64,000 bases of DNA. Source: Prionace glauca. Lineage: Eukaryota; Chordata; Chondrichthyes; Carcharhiniformes; Carcharhinidae. The stretch spans positions 9,002,389 through 9,066,388 of the forward strand of contig CM075726.1 of NCBI GenBank assembly GCA_037974335.1, written 5' to 3'. The notes below the pieces were generated by a model that did not search any database, had not been told where the DNA came from, and saw nothing but the letters and a program-made list of their open reading frames with translations. Every line of letters starts with the position of its first letter. The stretch's first letter is position 1. Below, piece by piece: positions 31,975 to 42,756 of this stretch. The translations under genes were made by a program, and so were the position numbers.

Positions 31975-32994
31975 ACAGTAAAAAGTCTGACAACACCAGG
32001 TTTAAGTCCAACCGATTTATTTGATAGTAAACTCACTAGCTTTTGGGTTAGCCCCTTCGTCAGGTGAATGGAGAGTTCTGGCCTCAGACAGAGCATATAA
32101 AGCACAGACAGTTTAGAGATTACTGATTAAAATGCAAATCCTTACACCTAATCTGCTGTTCAAGACCTGAAGTGGCTGACAATGTGAGTGGAAGGAGCAC
32201 TGATCACAGGTTACAGAGATGTGTATTGTCTCCAGACAGTACAGTAAGTGAGGTTTTGCAAACCCAGGCAAGTCACGGGGGTTACAGATAGTGCGACATG
32301 AACCCAAGATCCCTGTTGAGACCGTCCTCATGTGTGCGGAACTTGGCTATCAGTCTCTGTTCAGCGACTCTGCGCTGTCGTGTGTTGTGAAGGCCACCTT
32401 GGAGAATGCTTACCCGAAGGTCAAAGGCTAAATGCCGGTGACCACTGAAGTGTTCGCCAACAGGAAGGGAACAGTCTTGCCTGGTGACTGTCGAGCGATG
32501 TTCATTCATCCGTTGTCGTAGCGTCTGCATGGTCTCCCCAATGTACCATGCTTCGGGACATCCTTTCTTGCAACATATCAGGTAGACAAAGTTGGCCGAG
32601 TTGCAAGAGTATTTACCATGTACCTGGTGGATGGTATTCTCACGTGTGATGATGGTATCCATGTCGATGATCCAGCATGTCTTGCAGAGGTTGCTGTGGC
32701 AGGGTTGTGTGGTCACTGTTCCCCTGAAGGATGGGTAGTTTGCTGCGAACAATGGTCTGTTTGAGGTTGAGTGGTTGTCTGAAAGCAAGAAGTGGGGGTG
32801 TGGGGATGGTCCTGGCGAGATGTTCGTCTTCATCAATGATATGTTGAAGGCTCCGGAGAAGATGTCGTAGCTTCTCCGCTCCGGGGAAGGACTGGACGAC
32901 GAAGGGTACTCTGTCCACCGTGTCCTGTGTTTGTCTTCTGAGGAGATCGGTGTTGTTTTTTGCTGTGGTGCATCGGAACTGTCGATCTATGAGT
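31975..32994 (-). mobile_element. PLE copy P1: endonuclease end, 3' UTR and terminal repeat
   Basis: Minus-strand Penelope-like element. From right to left it has the thumb part of the RT, the GIY-YIG endonuclease (32282-32836), a 3' UTR (32111-32281) and a terminal module (31975-32110) with CACCTGACGAAGGGGCTAAC. It is cut on the right by a CR1-C fragment and broken. Insertion at the left is next to GATGTGTAAACAC; I did not find a clear target duplication. Confidence 0.88.
32282..32836 (-). CDS. PLE GIY-YIG endonuclease domain (open frame, partial)
   Basis: 185 codons in one frame. The C-rich segment (C-x2-C-W, H-G-K-Y-S-C, I-C-C-K-K-G-C) precedes the GIY-YIG core, seen here as AWYIGETMQTLRQRMNEH, with the downstream GEHFSGHRH and GLNRDLGFMSHYL end. 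In PLEs this domain nicks target DNA, and the Cys/His cluster just before it is typical of animal PLEs. The domain sits at the C-terminus of the RT, as expected for Penelope/Neptune-type elements. The rest of the RT is not in this frame. Confidence 0.85.
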   Translation of the reverse strand: MMKTNISPGPSPHPHFLLSDNHSTSNRPLFAANYPSFRGTVTTQPCHSNLCKTCWIIDMDTIITRENTIHQVHGKYSCNSANFVYLICCKKGCPEAWYIGETMQTLRQRMNEHRSTVTRQDCSLPVGEHFSGHRHLAFDLRVSILQGGLHNTRQRRVAEQRLIAKFRTHEDGLNRDLGFMSHYL

Positions 32995-33247
32995 CATAGA
33001 ACATAGAACACTGCAGCACAAACAGGCCCTTCGGCCCTCGAGTTGCGCCGATCACATCAACACCTACCAATCTATAGACCTATCTATAACCCCCAATCCC
33101 ATTAAACCCCATATACTCATCCAGAAGTCTTTTAAAAGACCCCAGCGAGTTCGCCTCCACCACCACTGACGGCAGCCGATTCCATTCACTCACCACCCTG
33201 TGAGTGAAAAACTTACCCCTAACATCACTTCTGTACTTTCCTCCCCA
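32994..33247 (-). mobile_element. CR1-C 3' end inside PLE
   Basis: Tail CATAGAACATAGAACACTGC at the left, then CAGGCCCTTCGGCCCTCGAG. The coding end reads TQRVVSEWNRLPSVVVEAN ... GSFKRLLDEYMGFNGIGGYR (frame 33080-33343, whose first part is PLE sequence read through). It is flanked on both sides by a 580-base PLE direct repeat. Confidence 0.92.
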
Positions 33248-33249
33248 CA

Positions 33250-33990
33250 GAAGGTCAGAGGCTGAATGCCTGTGACCACTGAAGTGTTCGCCAACAGGAA
33301 GGGAACAGTCTTGCCTGGTGATTGTCGAGCGATGTTCATTCATCCGTTGTCAAGTGTCTGCATGGTCTCCCCAATATACCATGCTTTGGGACATCCTTTC
33401 TTGCAACGTATCAGGTAGACAACGTTGGCCGAGTTGCAAGAGTATTTACCATGTACCTGGTGGATGGTATTCTCATGTGTGATGATGGTATCCATGTCGA
33501 TGATCCGGCATGTCTTGCAGAGGTTGCTGTGGCAGGGTTGTGTGGTATTGTGGTCACTGTTCTCCTGAAGACTGGGTAGTTTGCTGCGAACAATGGCGGG
33601 GCAGGCTTGAAGGGCTAGATGGCCTACTCCTGCTCCTATTTCTTATGTTCTTATGTTTGAGGTTTTGTGGTTGTCTGAAAGCAAGAAGTGAGGGTGTGGG
33701 GATGGTCCTGGCGAGATGTTCGTCTTCATCAATGATATGTTGAAGACTCCGGAGAAGATGTCGTAGCTTCTCCGCTCCGGGGAAGTACTGGACGACGAAG
33801 GTACTCTGTCCACTGTGTCCCGTGTTTGTCTTCTGAGGAGATCGGTGCGGTTTTTTTGCTGTGGCGCATCGGAACTGTCGATCTATGAGTTGAGCGCCAT
33901 ATCCTGTTCTTACGAGGGCATCTTTCAGCGTCTGAAGGTGTCTGTCACGATCTTCCTCATCTGAGCAAATCCTGTGTATTCGGAGGGCTT
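33250..33990 (-). mobile_element. PLE copy P2, left part
   Basis: It repeats the PLE region of 32416-32994 in the same orientation and continues further upstream in the element (33891-33990) to a point in the RT where a CR1-A array is inserted. It holds a 59-base CR1-A tail at 33597-33655. It resumes at 37517. It is broken and a few per cent diverged from P1. Confidence 0.88.
33597..33655 (+). mobile_element. Minute CR1-A 3' end (59 bases)
   Basis: CGGGGCAGGCTTGAAGGGC to CTTATGTTCTTATG, with PLE sequence GCGAACAATGG and TTTGAGGTT on either side. The AATGG before it is shared by PLE and CR1-A. Confidence 0.9.
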
Positions 33991-35977
33991 AGCGAAGAGG
34001 AGTGGGCGAGAAGAGGATTGGGAGAGGTTTAAATGACAACAAAGATTGACAAAGAAGTTGATAAAGGAGGGTAGGAGAAGCTATGAGGCTGGGCTAGCAC
34101 TTAATATAAAAAAGGATAGCAAGAGTTTTTATAAATATATAAAAAGGAAGAGACTGGCTAGGGTGAACGTTGGTCCTTTAGAGGATGAGAAAGGCGACCT
34201 AGTGGTAGGGGATGGGGATATGGCTAAAGTATTGAATAACTTTTTTGTTTCTGTCTTCACGTAGGAGGACGTGAATAATTTGCCGGGTGTTAGCGATGGA
34301 AAGGTGGTAGGACTGGAGGGTCTTAATGACATTACTGTTACTAGAGAGGCGGTGCTCGACAGACTGGAGGAGCTGATTGTGGACAAGTCCCTAGGACCGG
34401 ATGGAATGCATCCGAGGGTTCTGAAAGAAATGGCGGAGGTTATAGTGGATGCATTGGTGGTTATTTTCCAGACGTCACTGGATTCCGGGGAAGTGCCGGA
34501 TGATTGGAAAACGGCTAATGTTGCGCCGTTGTTTAAGAAGGGTGCTAGGCAAAAGGCGGGGAATTATAGGCCGGTTAGTTTAACTTCTGTGGTAGGTAAA
34601 ATGTTAGAATCTGTCATTAAGGAGGAAATTGCGAGGCATCTTGAAGGGAATTGCTTGATAGAGCAGACGCAGCACGGTTTCATCAAAGGGAAGTTGTGTT
34701 CTGACAAATTTACTGAAGTTCTATGAGGATGTGTCTAGGGCGGTGGATAGAGGAGAGCCGGTGGATGTGGTCTTTCTAGATTTTCAGAAGGCGTTTGACA
34801 AAGAACCTCACAAGAGGTTATTGCAGAAGGTCGAGGGACATGGAGTTGGGGGTATGGTGTTAGCGTGGATAGAGGATTGGTTGTCAAATAGGAGGCAGAG
34901 AGTGAGGGTCAACGGGTGGTATTCGGATTGGCGGATGGTGACTAGTGGAGTGTCCCAGGGGTCGGTGCTGGGGCCTCAGCTTTTTACCATTTATATAGAT
35001 GATCTGGAGGAGGGAACCAAGTGTAGGGTGTTGAAATTTGCTGATGACACCAAGATTGGGGGAACGGCAAATTGTGTGGAGGGTGTGGAGAGTCTACAGA
35101 AGGATCTAGATAGGCTGGGCGAATGGGCCAGGAAATGGAAAATGGAATTTAATGTTGGCAATTGTGAGGTGGTCCACTTTGGTAGGAAGAATGGTAGGAA
35201 TGATTATTACTTACGGGGCGAAAAACTGCAGCAGGCGACGGTGCAGAGGGACCTCGGGGTCCTTGTGCATGAGTCTCAAAAACCCAGTTTGCAGGTGCAG
35301 CAGGTGGTCAGGAAGGCGAATGGGATGCTGGCCTTCATAGCGAGGGGGATTGAATATAAAAGTAAGGAGGTCTTGCTGCAGCTGTATAGGGCATTGGTGA
35401 GGCCGCAGCTGGAGTACTGTGTGCAGTTTTGGGCGCCGCACCGCCGCAAAGATATTTTGGCCTTGGAGGGAGTGCAGAGGAGGTTTACTAGGCTGATACA
35501 GGAGTTGAGGTGGTTGAGGTATGAGGAGAGGCTGAACAAACTGGGCTTGTACTCGTTAGAGTTTAGAAGAATGAGGGGAGATCTCATTGAGACGTATAAG
35601 ATGATGAATGGGATGGATAGGATAGAGGTGGAAAGACTCTTCCCGCTCAGAAAGGACAGTAGGACTAGGGGGTACAGCCTCAAGATAAAAGGGGGGCGGT
35701 TTAGAACGGAGTTGAGGAGGAACTTCTTCACTCAAAGGGTGGTGAATCTCTGGAATTCTCTGCCTGTTGAAGTGGTGGAGGCTGCCTCGCTAAATATTTT
35801 TAAGATGCGGGTTGATGGGTTTTTGATAAGAGAAGGGATTAAGGGTTATGGGGAGAGGGCGGGAAAGTGGAACTGAGCCACGACAGATCAGCCATGATCT
35901 TATTGAATGGCGGGGCAGGCTCGAAGGGCCAGATGGCCTACTCCTGCTCCTATTTCTTATGTTCTTATGTTCTTATG
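33991..35977 (+). mobile_element. CR1-A copy, 2.0 kb, first of a tandem pair
   Basis: It begins in the EN-RT linker (AGTGGGCGAGAAGAGGATTGG, S-G-R-E-E-D-W). Frames 34046-34264, 34271-34726 and 34731-35876 cover it. An in-frame TAG at about 34262 replaces a Glu codon, and a shift lies near 34695, where AAGTCGTGTCTGAC became AAGTTGTGTTCTGAC. The third frame (381 codons) has KAFDKEPH (Val to Glu in motif A's KVPH), TSGVSQGSVLGPQLF (Pro to Ser in motif B) and KFADDTKIGG. It ends in three TTCTTATG units. Confidence 0.93.
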
Positions 35978-37516
35978 AGATGGCCTACTCCTGCTCCTAT
36001 TTCTTATGTTCTTATTTTCCAGACATCGCTGGATTCCAGGGAAGTGCCGGAAGATTGGTAAACGGCTAATGTTACGCCATTGTTTAAGAAGGGTGCCAGG
36101 CAAAAGGCAGGGAATTATAGGCCGGTTAGTTTAATGTCTGTGGTAGGTAAAATGTTAGAATCCCTCATTAAAGAGGAAATTGCGAGGCATCTTGAAGGGA
36201 ATTGCTTGATAGGGCAGACGCAGCACGGTTTCATTAAAGGGAAGTCGTGTCTGATAAATTTACTGGAGTTCTATGAGGACGTGTCTAGGGCGGTGGATAG
36301 AGGAGAGCCGGTGGATGTGGTCTTTCTGGATTTTCAGAAGGCGTTTGACAAAGTACCTCATAAGAGGTTATTGCAGAAGATCAGGGGACTTGGAGTTGGG
36401 GGTAGGGTGTTAGCGTGGATAGAGGATTGGTTGTCAAATAGGAGGCAGAGAGTGGGGGTCAATGGGTGCTATTTGGATTGGCGGATGATGACTAGTGGAG
36501 TGCCCCAGGGGTCGGTGCTGGGGCCTCAGCTTTTTACCATTTATATAGATGATCTGGAGGAGGGAACCGAGTGTAGGGTGTCGAAATTTGCGGATGACAC
36601 CAAGATTGGGGGAACGGCAAATTGTGTGGAGGGTGTGGAGAGTCTGCAGAAGGATCTAGATAGGCTGGGCAAATGGGCCAGGAAATGGCAAATGGAATTT
36701 AATGTTGGCAAGTGTGAGGTGGTCCACTTTGGAAGGAAGAATGGTAGGAAGGACTATTACTTACGTGACGAAAAACTGCAGCAGGCGACGGTGCAGAGGG
36801 ATCTCGGGGTCCTTGTTCATGAGTCTCAAAAACCCAGCTTGCAGGTGGTCAGGAAGGCTAATGGGATGCTGGCCTTCATAGCGAAGGGGATTGAATATAA
36901 AAGTAGGGAGGTCTTGCTGCAGCTGTATAGGGCATTGGTGAGGCCGCAGCTGGAATACTGTGTGCAGTTTTGGGTGCCGCACCTGCGCAAAGATATTTTG
37001 GCCTTGGAGGGAGTGCAGAGGAGGTTTACTAGGCTGATACCTGAGTTGAGGGTGTTGAACTATGAGGAGAGGCTGAATAAACTAGGCTTGTACTCGTTGG
37101 AGTTTAGAAGAATGAGGGGAAATCTCATTGAGACGTATAAGATGATGAATGGGATGGATAGGATAGAGGTGGAGAGACTCTTCCCGCTCAAAAAAGACAG
37201 TAGGTCTAGGGGGCACAGCCTCAAAATAAAGGGGGGTGTTTTAGAACAGAGTTGAGGAGGAACTTCTTCACTCAAAGGGTGGTGAATCTCTGGAATTCTC
37301 TGCCCGTTGAAGTGGTGGAGGCTGCCTCGCTAAATATTTTCAAGAAGCGGGTTGATGGGTTTTTGATAAGAGAGGGGATTAAGGGTTATGGGGAGAGGGC
37401 CGGAAAGTGGATCTGAGCCACGACAGATTAGCCAAGATCTTATTGAATGGCGGGGCAGGCTCGAAGGGCGAGATGGCCTACTCCTGCTCCTATTTCTTAT
37501 GTTCTTATGTTCTTAT
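35978..37516 (+). mobile_element. CR1-A second copy, joined to a partial tail
   Basis: 35978-36012 is an extra CR1-A tail piece (GATGGCCTACTCCTGCTCC). From about 36012 (ATTTTCCAGACATCGCTGG) a new 5'-truncated copy runs to 37516. Frame 36080-37255 (391 codons) has all RT motifs: DFQKAFDKVPHKRL, TSGVPQGSVLGPQLF, KFADDTKIGG. It loses three codons (VQQ) in LQVVRKANG and shifts near 37235 in a G-run. Confidence 0.93.
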
Positions 37517-37857
37517 GTCCATAGGGAATGGCTTCTTTAACATGTTTAGGGTGGAAGCTGGAGAAATGGAGCATCGTGAGATTGTCTGTGGGCTTGTGGT
37601 ACAGTGAGGTGCCGAGGTGACCGTCCTTGATGGAGATGCGTGTGTCCAAGAATGCAACTGATTCTGGGGAATAGTCCACGGTGAGTCTGATGGTGGGATG
37701 GAACTTGTTGATGTCATCGTATAGTTGTTTCACTGATTGTCATGCATAGGTTCGAACAAGACTTCTTCACCGCACAGAATCTTCAACCGACGCTATACAC
37801 TAGATACATTGATGAAATTTTCTTCCTTTGGCCTCATGGAGAACAATCAATGAAACA
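37517..37857 (-). mobile_element. PLE copy P2, right part, with inverted 5' end
   Basis: 37517-37741 continues the minus-strand PLE RT from exactly the codon where the CR1-A array interrupted it (TCCATAGGGAATGGC follows GGAGGGCTT). 37742-37857 is PLE RT sequence in the opposite orientation, from just upstream in the element, and holds the Y-I-D-E catalytic region. The two pieces overlap by about five codons (Q-S-x-K-Q). A CR1-C starts where the inverted piece ends. Confidence 0.85.
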
Positions 37858-39527
37858 GTATTCACAGTGGAAACTGATCTGGGAGATTTTGCTACGGATT
37901 TGCATCAGATGGAAAAGATTGAGTATGTGGATATTAAGGAGGAGGATGTGTTCGAACTTTTGAGTTCTATCAAGATAGATAAGTCGCCGGGACCAGATGG
38001 GATGTACCCTAGGATACTGTGGGAGGCGCGGGAAGTGATTGCAGAGCCCTTGGCGATGATCTTTGCGTCGTCAATGGAGACGGGAGAGGTTCCGGAAGAT
38101 TGGAGGATTGCGGATGTAGTCCCTATTTTCAAGAAAGGGAACAGAGATAGCCCGGGAAATTACCGCCCGGTGAGTCTGACCTCAGTGGTTGGTAAGCTGA
38201 TGGAGAGGCTTCTGAGGGACAAGATTTACGAGCATTTGGAGAGGTTTGACATGATCAGGAATAGTCAGCATGGATTTGTCAAGGGCAGGTCGTGCCTTAC
38301 GAGCCTAGTTGAGTTCTTCGATAATGTGACTGAACACATTGACGAAGGAAGTGCCGTGGACGTAGTGTACATGGACTTCAGCAAGGCTTTTGATAAGGTC
38401 CCCCATGCAAGACTTCTTGAGAAGGTGAGAGGGCATGGGATCCAAGGGCCTTTGGCCTTGTGGATCCAGAACTGGCTTGCCTGCAGAAGGCAGAGAGTGG
38501 TTGTGGATGGGTCTTTTTCGGAATGGAGGTCAGTCACCAGTGGGGTGCCCCAGGGATCTGTTCTGGGACCCTTGCTGTTTGTCATTTTCATAAATGACCT
38601 GGATGAGGAAGTGGAGGGATGGGTCAGCAAGTTCGCTGATGACACGAAGGTCGGCGGTGTTGTGGATGGTCTGGAAGGATGTCAAAAGTTGCAGCAGGAC
38701 ATAGATAGGATGCAGGAATGGGTGGAGAAGTGGCAGATGGACTTCAACGCGGACAAATGTGTAGTCGTCCATTTCGGCAGAACCAACGGGATGAACGAAT
38801 ACACTATTAAGGGCAGGGGTCTTAGTAGCGTTGAAGAGCAGAAGGATCTCAGGGTCCGGGTTCACAGGACTCTTAAATCGGCCTCGCAGGTGGAGGAGGT
38901 GGTCAAGAAGGTGTATGGTGTACTGGCCTTCATTAATCGAGGGATTGAGTTTAGGAGTCGGGAGGTAATGCTGCAACTTTACAGGACCCTCGTCAGGCCT
39001 CATTTGGAGTACTGTGCGCAGTTCTGGTCGCCTCACTATAGGAAAGATGTAGAAGCTATTGAAAGGGTGCAGAGGAGATTTACAAGGATGTTGCCTGGAC
39101 TGGGAGGCATGCCTTATGAAGATAGGTTGAGGGAGCTGGGACTCTTTTCCCTGGAGAGGCGAAGGTTGAGAGGCGACCTGATAGAAGTTTATAAAATGTT
39201 GAGAGGAATAGATAGGGTGGACTCTCAGAGGCTATTTCTCCGGGTTGAAATGGTCGCTACGAGAGGACACAGATTTAAGGTGCGGGGAGGGAAGTACAGA
39301 GGTGATGTTAGGGGTAAGTTTTTCACTCAGAGGGTGGTGAGTGAATGGAATCGGCTGCCGTCGTCGGTGGTGGAGGTGAACTCGCTGGGGTCTTTTAAAA
39401 GACTTCTGGATGAGTATATGGGGTTTAATGGGATTGGAGGTTATAGATAGGTCTATAGATTGGTGGGGTTGATGTGATCGGCACAACTCGAGGGCCGAAG
39501 GGCCTGTTTGTGCTGTAATGTTCTATG
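37858..39527 (+). mobile_element. CR1-C copy, 5'-truncated, open RT frame
   Basis: The frame 37828-39450 contains about 530 codons of CR1-C: KSPGPDGMYPRILWEAREVI, NYRPVSLTSVVGKLMERLL, VYMDFSKAFDKVPHARLLEK (A), TSGVPQGSVLGPLLFVIFIN (B), KFADDTKVGG (C), thumb and C-terminus to FNGIGGYR, with no stop. The first ten codons are PLE sequence. The 3' UTR GATCGGCACAACTCGAGGGCC ends TTCTATG at 39527. It is a recent copy. Confidence 0.95.
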
Positions 39528-39532
39528 TAAAG

Positions 39533-39633
39533 TCAAATCATTTAACCTTGAAATTCTGACTCCTCTCTGCTGGTAATTGAAGCTGTCGTGTTTGATTGGA
39601 TGTTTTACCACAATGATCATTTTCTCTGATGCT
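39533..39633 (-). repeat. Unclassified dispersed repeat X, copy 2
   Basis: Reverse-oriented match to 30483-30592 (CAAATCATTTAACCTTGAAA to ATGATCATTTTCTCT). Confidence 0.65.
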
Positions 39634-40184
39634 GAATATTTCTCTTCCTTTTCAGTTCTGACTCCATGTTCACTCAGAATGCGAAATCTGAGCCAATCCG
39701 GTCTAAGTGATAATCTTCTCTTTACTGAGCTTTCTAACTCTGTGTCAAAAAGCCCCTCAATCCGGCCTTGTGAGAGCCCCAAGCTTACGATCGACTATAG
39801 ATATACTTCAGCCACTAGATGGTGGTGTGGCATCACCTATTACTCAACAACTATCCACCAATAATTCTATTTAATTGTCCATCAAAATAGACTTTCCACT
39901 CTATCCCAATCCTTGCTAAGTACAAAACAAACCATCAGCAGTACGAAGTAGAGAAGGAAACCCTCCCAGGTCAACTCTCTGCCCATCAGAATTTTACAGC
40001 CTTGCTCGACCCAACCGGAAAATCCCACCCAAGTTCAATGGACCTTCCCATTATCCGCCCCTCACCCGTTCCGATTCCCATGACGGGCGGGCCGGTAGAA
40101 TTCCAATGCATCTTCCTGGTCTCATTTCTGTTGGTCAATGGTAAACTTCACACATCCTTTGAAATCCATCTGGCTAGTGCTTTA
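39634..40184. other. Unclassified sequence
   Basis: The part near 39990-40110 (TTTTACAGCCTTGCTCGACCC, GGCGGGCCGGTAGAATTCC) looks like a dispersed repeat but is not assigned. No coding region is supported. Confidence 0.4.
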
Positions 40185-40460
40185 GATCCTACTTTCCCAT
40201 TCAAAACCCTTGAATACCTCATCCTTCAATGCACCTTGCCAATTGTAGAGAAGGCCTTAGCATCGACCAAGCGGGTTTCCACAATAACCACAGCACAGGG
40301 GACAGGTACTGGTCCTAATCAATCATATTAAAAACAGCTTTCAGAAAGACCTGAAGACAGGTGTGATGTTCCTCGACCTCTCAACTGCCTACCACACTGG
40401 CCCTCTCCTGAAACTGCTCTCTCACTCACCCCCGCCCACCCCTTCCTGGGCAACTAAAAG
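40185..40460 (+). mobile_element. LINE RT fragment (I/Jockey-like), not CR1
   Basis: CAGCTTTCAGAAAGACCTGAAGACAGG followed by GTGATGTTCCTCGACCTCTC reads S-F-Q-K-D-L-K-T-G-V-M-F-L-D-L-S-T-A-Y, an RT motif A of non-CR1 type. The upstream part matches the preceding Q-A-G-F-type region only loosely. It is a single decayed fragment. Confidence 0.6.
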
Positions 40461-40811
40461 CATCAGAACATTGTTGAACAATTGATGGTTCGGAGTCCAC
40501 CTTGGACAGGCAAAAAGTACATTGACAGGTTAAATTGACGAGTAGAACTATGACTAGTGGCCGTCAACGTGGGGAAAACACGAGGCTATTTACTTCCTCA
40601 GAGAAACAAACCAGAGAGACTGACCACAATTCTCTGGTCCCCATTGCCGCTGCCAGTGAGAATGGAGAATTCGGCGCTCAGACAAATCTCTGTCCACAGC
40701 AGTGAGGGTGGATAATCCCAGCCACAGGCAAGGTCAGAGAATTCTGGCCAGTATTTTCTAAACAGCGAGAAGCTTGGTGCTACAGAGAAACAGAGGGATT
40801 AACCGGTCTAA
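40461..40811. other. No recognised feature
   Basis: Nothing assignable. Confidence 0.4.
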
Positions 40812-41320
40812 GAATCATACAGCGCAGAAGAGGTCCTTTGGCCCATCAAGTCTGCACCGACACATGAGAAACACCTGAACTCCCACCTAACCCCATTTAC
40901 CAGCACTTGGCCCACAGGATGTTATGATGACCCAGGTGCTCATCCGGGTACTTTCACCGCCCTCCCAGGCAGCACATTCCAGACTGTCACCCACCCTCTG
41001 AGCAGAAAAGGTTTTCCTTTGCATTCCCCTCCCCTAAACCTCCTTGAACCTATGTCCCATTGTGACTGATTCTTCAACTGCCCATTTGACCATTCTATCT
41101 ATATCTTCTTGCAGCCCACTGTTAGCCACCCAGTAAATCTTTGTGTCACCCACAAACTTACTAATCTTAGCCCCCACATTGTCATCCATGTCATTTATAT
41201 AAATGGTGAATAATAGGTAGCCCAACACATATCTCTGTGGTACACCACTGGACACTGGCCTCCAGTTATTAAAGCAGCCATCTGTCATCACCCTCTGTCT
41301 TATATAAGAAATGACTGAAA
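40812..41320 (-). mobile_element. Old CR1 copy (family I) with internal deletion
   Basis: The 3' end at the left has ATACAGCGCAGAAGAGGTCC and CATCAAGTCTGCACCGACAC. After the C-terminal region (to about 41050) it jumps to the palm: frame 41034-41291 holds PVSSGVPQRYVLGYLLFTIYI (B) and KFVGDTKI (C, altered from F-A-D-D). Confidence 0.78.
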
Positions 41321-41384
41321 TTTAATGCAAGTAGAAAAATGATTTAAAAACTTAATGGGATATTGTTTTTTTTCTCTCAGACAC

Positions 41385-42245
41385 TAGAATGGAAAAAAAG
41401 ATGAATGCAATGTTAGGGTTAGACCACACTCTGGCTCTCTACCTCAGAAAGGATATCTTAGCCTTGGAGGGAGTAGAGGGTAGATTCCCCAGAATGACAC
41501 CAGCCCTAAATAGGATAAGTTATGAGAGCAGGTTGCATAGACTGTGCGTGTATCTCCTGGAATATAAATTATAATTGTGGTGTTTAAGATGACTGGAGGA
41601 GTTGATGGGGCAGATAGAGAGAAACCATTCCCTCTGCCAGCAGAGAGTCCAGAACAAGGGAAGAGCTTTAAAATGAGAGATCAGCAGGTCAGGGGTGACG
41701 TCAGCAAACATTTTTTCACTCAAAGCCTGGTAAACATCTGCAACTCGCCTCTCTGGAAAGATGAAACTGGGGCTCGATTGAAAATTTCCAAATGGAGGTT
41801 GAACAGAGGAGTGTCACGGTGGCACAGTGGTAAACACTGCTGCTTCACAGTGCCAGGGACCCAGGTTCGATTTCCTGTCTGTGTGGAGTTTGCATGTTCT
41901 CCTGTGCCTGCGTGGGTTTCCTCCAGGTGCTCCGGTTTCGTTCCACAGTCCAAAGGTGTGCTGGTTAAGTGCATTGGCCGTGCTAAATCCTCCTTTGGTG
42001 GATCCAAACAGGTGCCAGAGTGTGGCGACTAGGGGATTTTCACAGTAACTTCATTGCAGTGTTAATGTAAGTCAACTTGCGACTAATAAATAAACTTTAC
42101 TTTAGATTTTTGACAGGGAAAAGGGTATTCAGGGTTACAGAATAAAGACTGGTAGAGGGGTTGTGGCAGAGATAAACTATGATTTGATTGAATAGTGAAT
42201 CAGACTCCAGGAGCTGATAGTCTCAGTCCGGTTCTTATGTTCCAA
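41385..42245 (+). mobile_element. Old CR1 3' half, split by a SINE
   Basis: Thumb: frame 41389-41574, RKDILALEGVEGRFPRMTPA. C-terminus: frame 41577-42032 up to QSLVNICNSPLWKDETGAR. It resumes after the SINE at 42107 with ATTTTTGACAGGGAAAAGGG (D-F-x-Q-G-K-G) and a 3' UTR ending GTTCTTATGTTCC. Confidence 0.8.
41811..42106 (+). mobile_element. tRNA-derived SINE-1, full length, tail type 1
   Basis: Head CACGGTGGCACAGTGGTAAAC (A box), B box GGTTCGATTTC, body, and tail TTCATTGCAGTGTTAATGTAAG then ACTAATAAATAAACTTTA. It is inserted in an old CR1 and is the most complete member here. Confidence 0.9.
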
Positions 42246-42299
42246 TAAATCCATTTTAATGAAACAAGATAAATCTCCTCTGAAAGCCCATTGCGCTCA

Positions 42300-42390
42300 T
42301 TCTGACCTCCAGCACCATAAAACTTCAATACTTTCACAGTAATGTCACTGCAGTATTAATATAAGCCTCCTTATGACACTAATAAAGAAA
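42300..42390 (+). mobile_element. SINE-1 tail fragment
   Basis: TTTCACAGTAATGTCACTGC, GTATTAATATAAGCC and ACACTAATAAAGAAAC. Confidence 0.7.
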
Positions 42391-42756
42391 CATTAAATTT
42401 AAAATATTTAAGATATCTTTCTCTCCTAATGTTGGATAAAGAAAGCTCCTGAAGACTTTGAAATGGAGAGTAAGGATGAACAAAGAAACAGTCTGGCGTT
42501 GATTGGTAGGTCACTGATAGGTCTACACGGGACTCACTGGGAGAACTCCTAATCTTTATCCTCTGTTTTCCGTCTGATTGTATTCATATGTCAGAAAAAA
42601 TTCTAAGGAACTTTGGAATGGCACTGTGTTTATGGATCGAATAGCTGTAATGTTGGGGATAATGCTAATAGCAATATAGAGGCCTGGACTATTGCTCTGA
42701 AGACGAGTTGTCAACTCCTACAGCAACAGTGGGGGAATTTAAATTCAATAACTTAC
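42391..42756. other. No recognised feature
   Basis: AT-rich with no assignable content. Confidence 0.4.

Noticed and set aside
33080-33343. Frame joining a PLE segment to a CR1-C C-terminus
   Set aside because: A read-through across an insertion joint, not a fusion gene.
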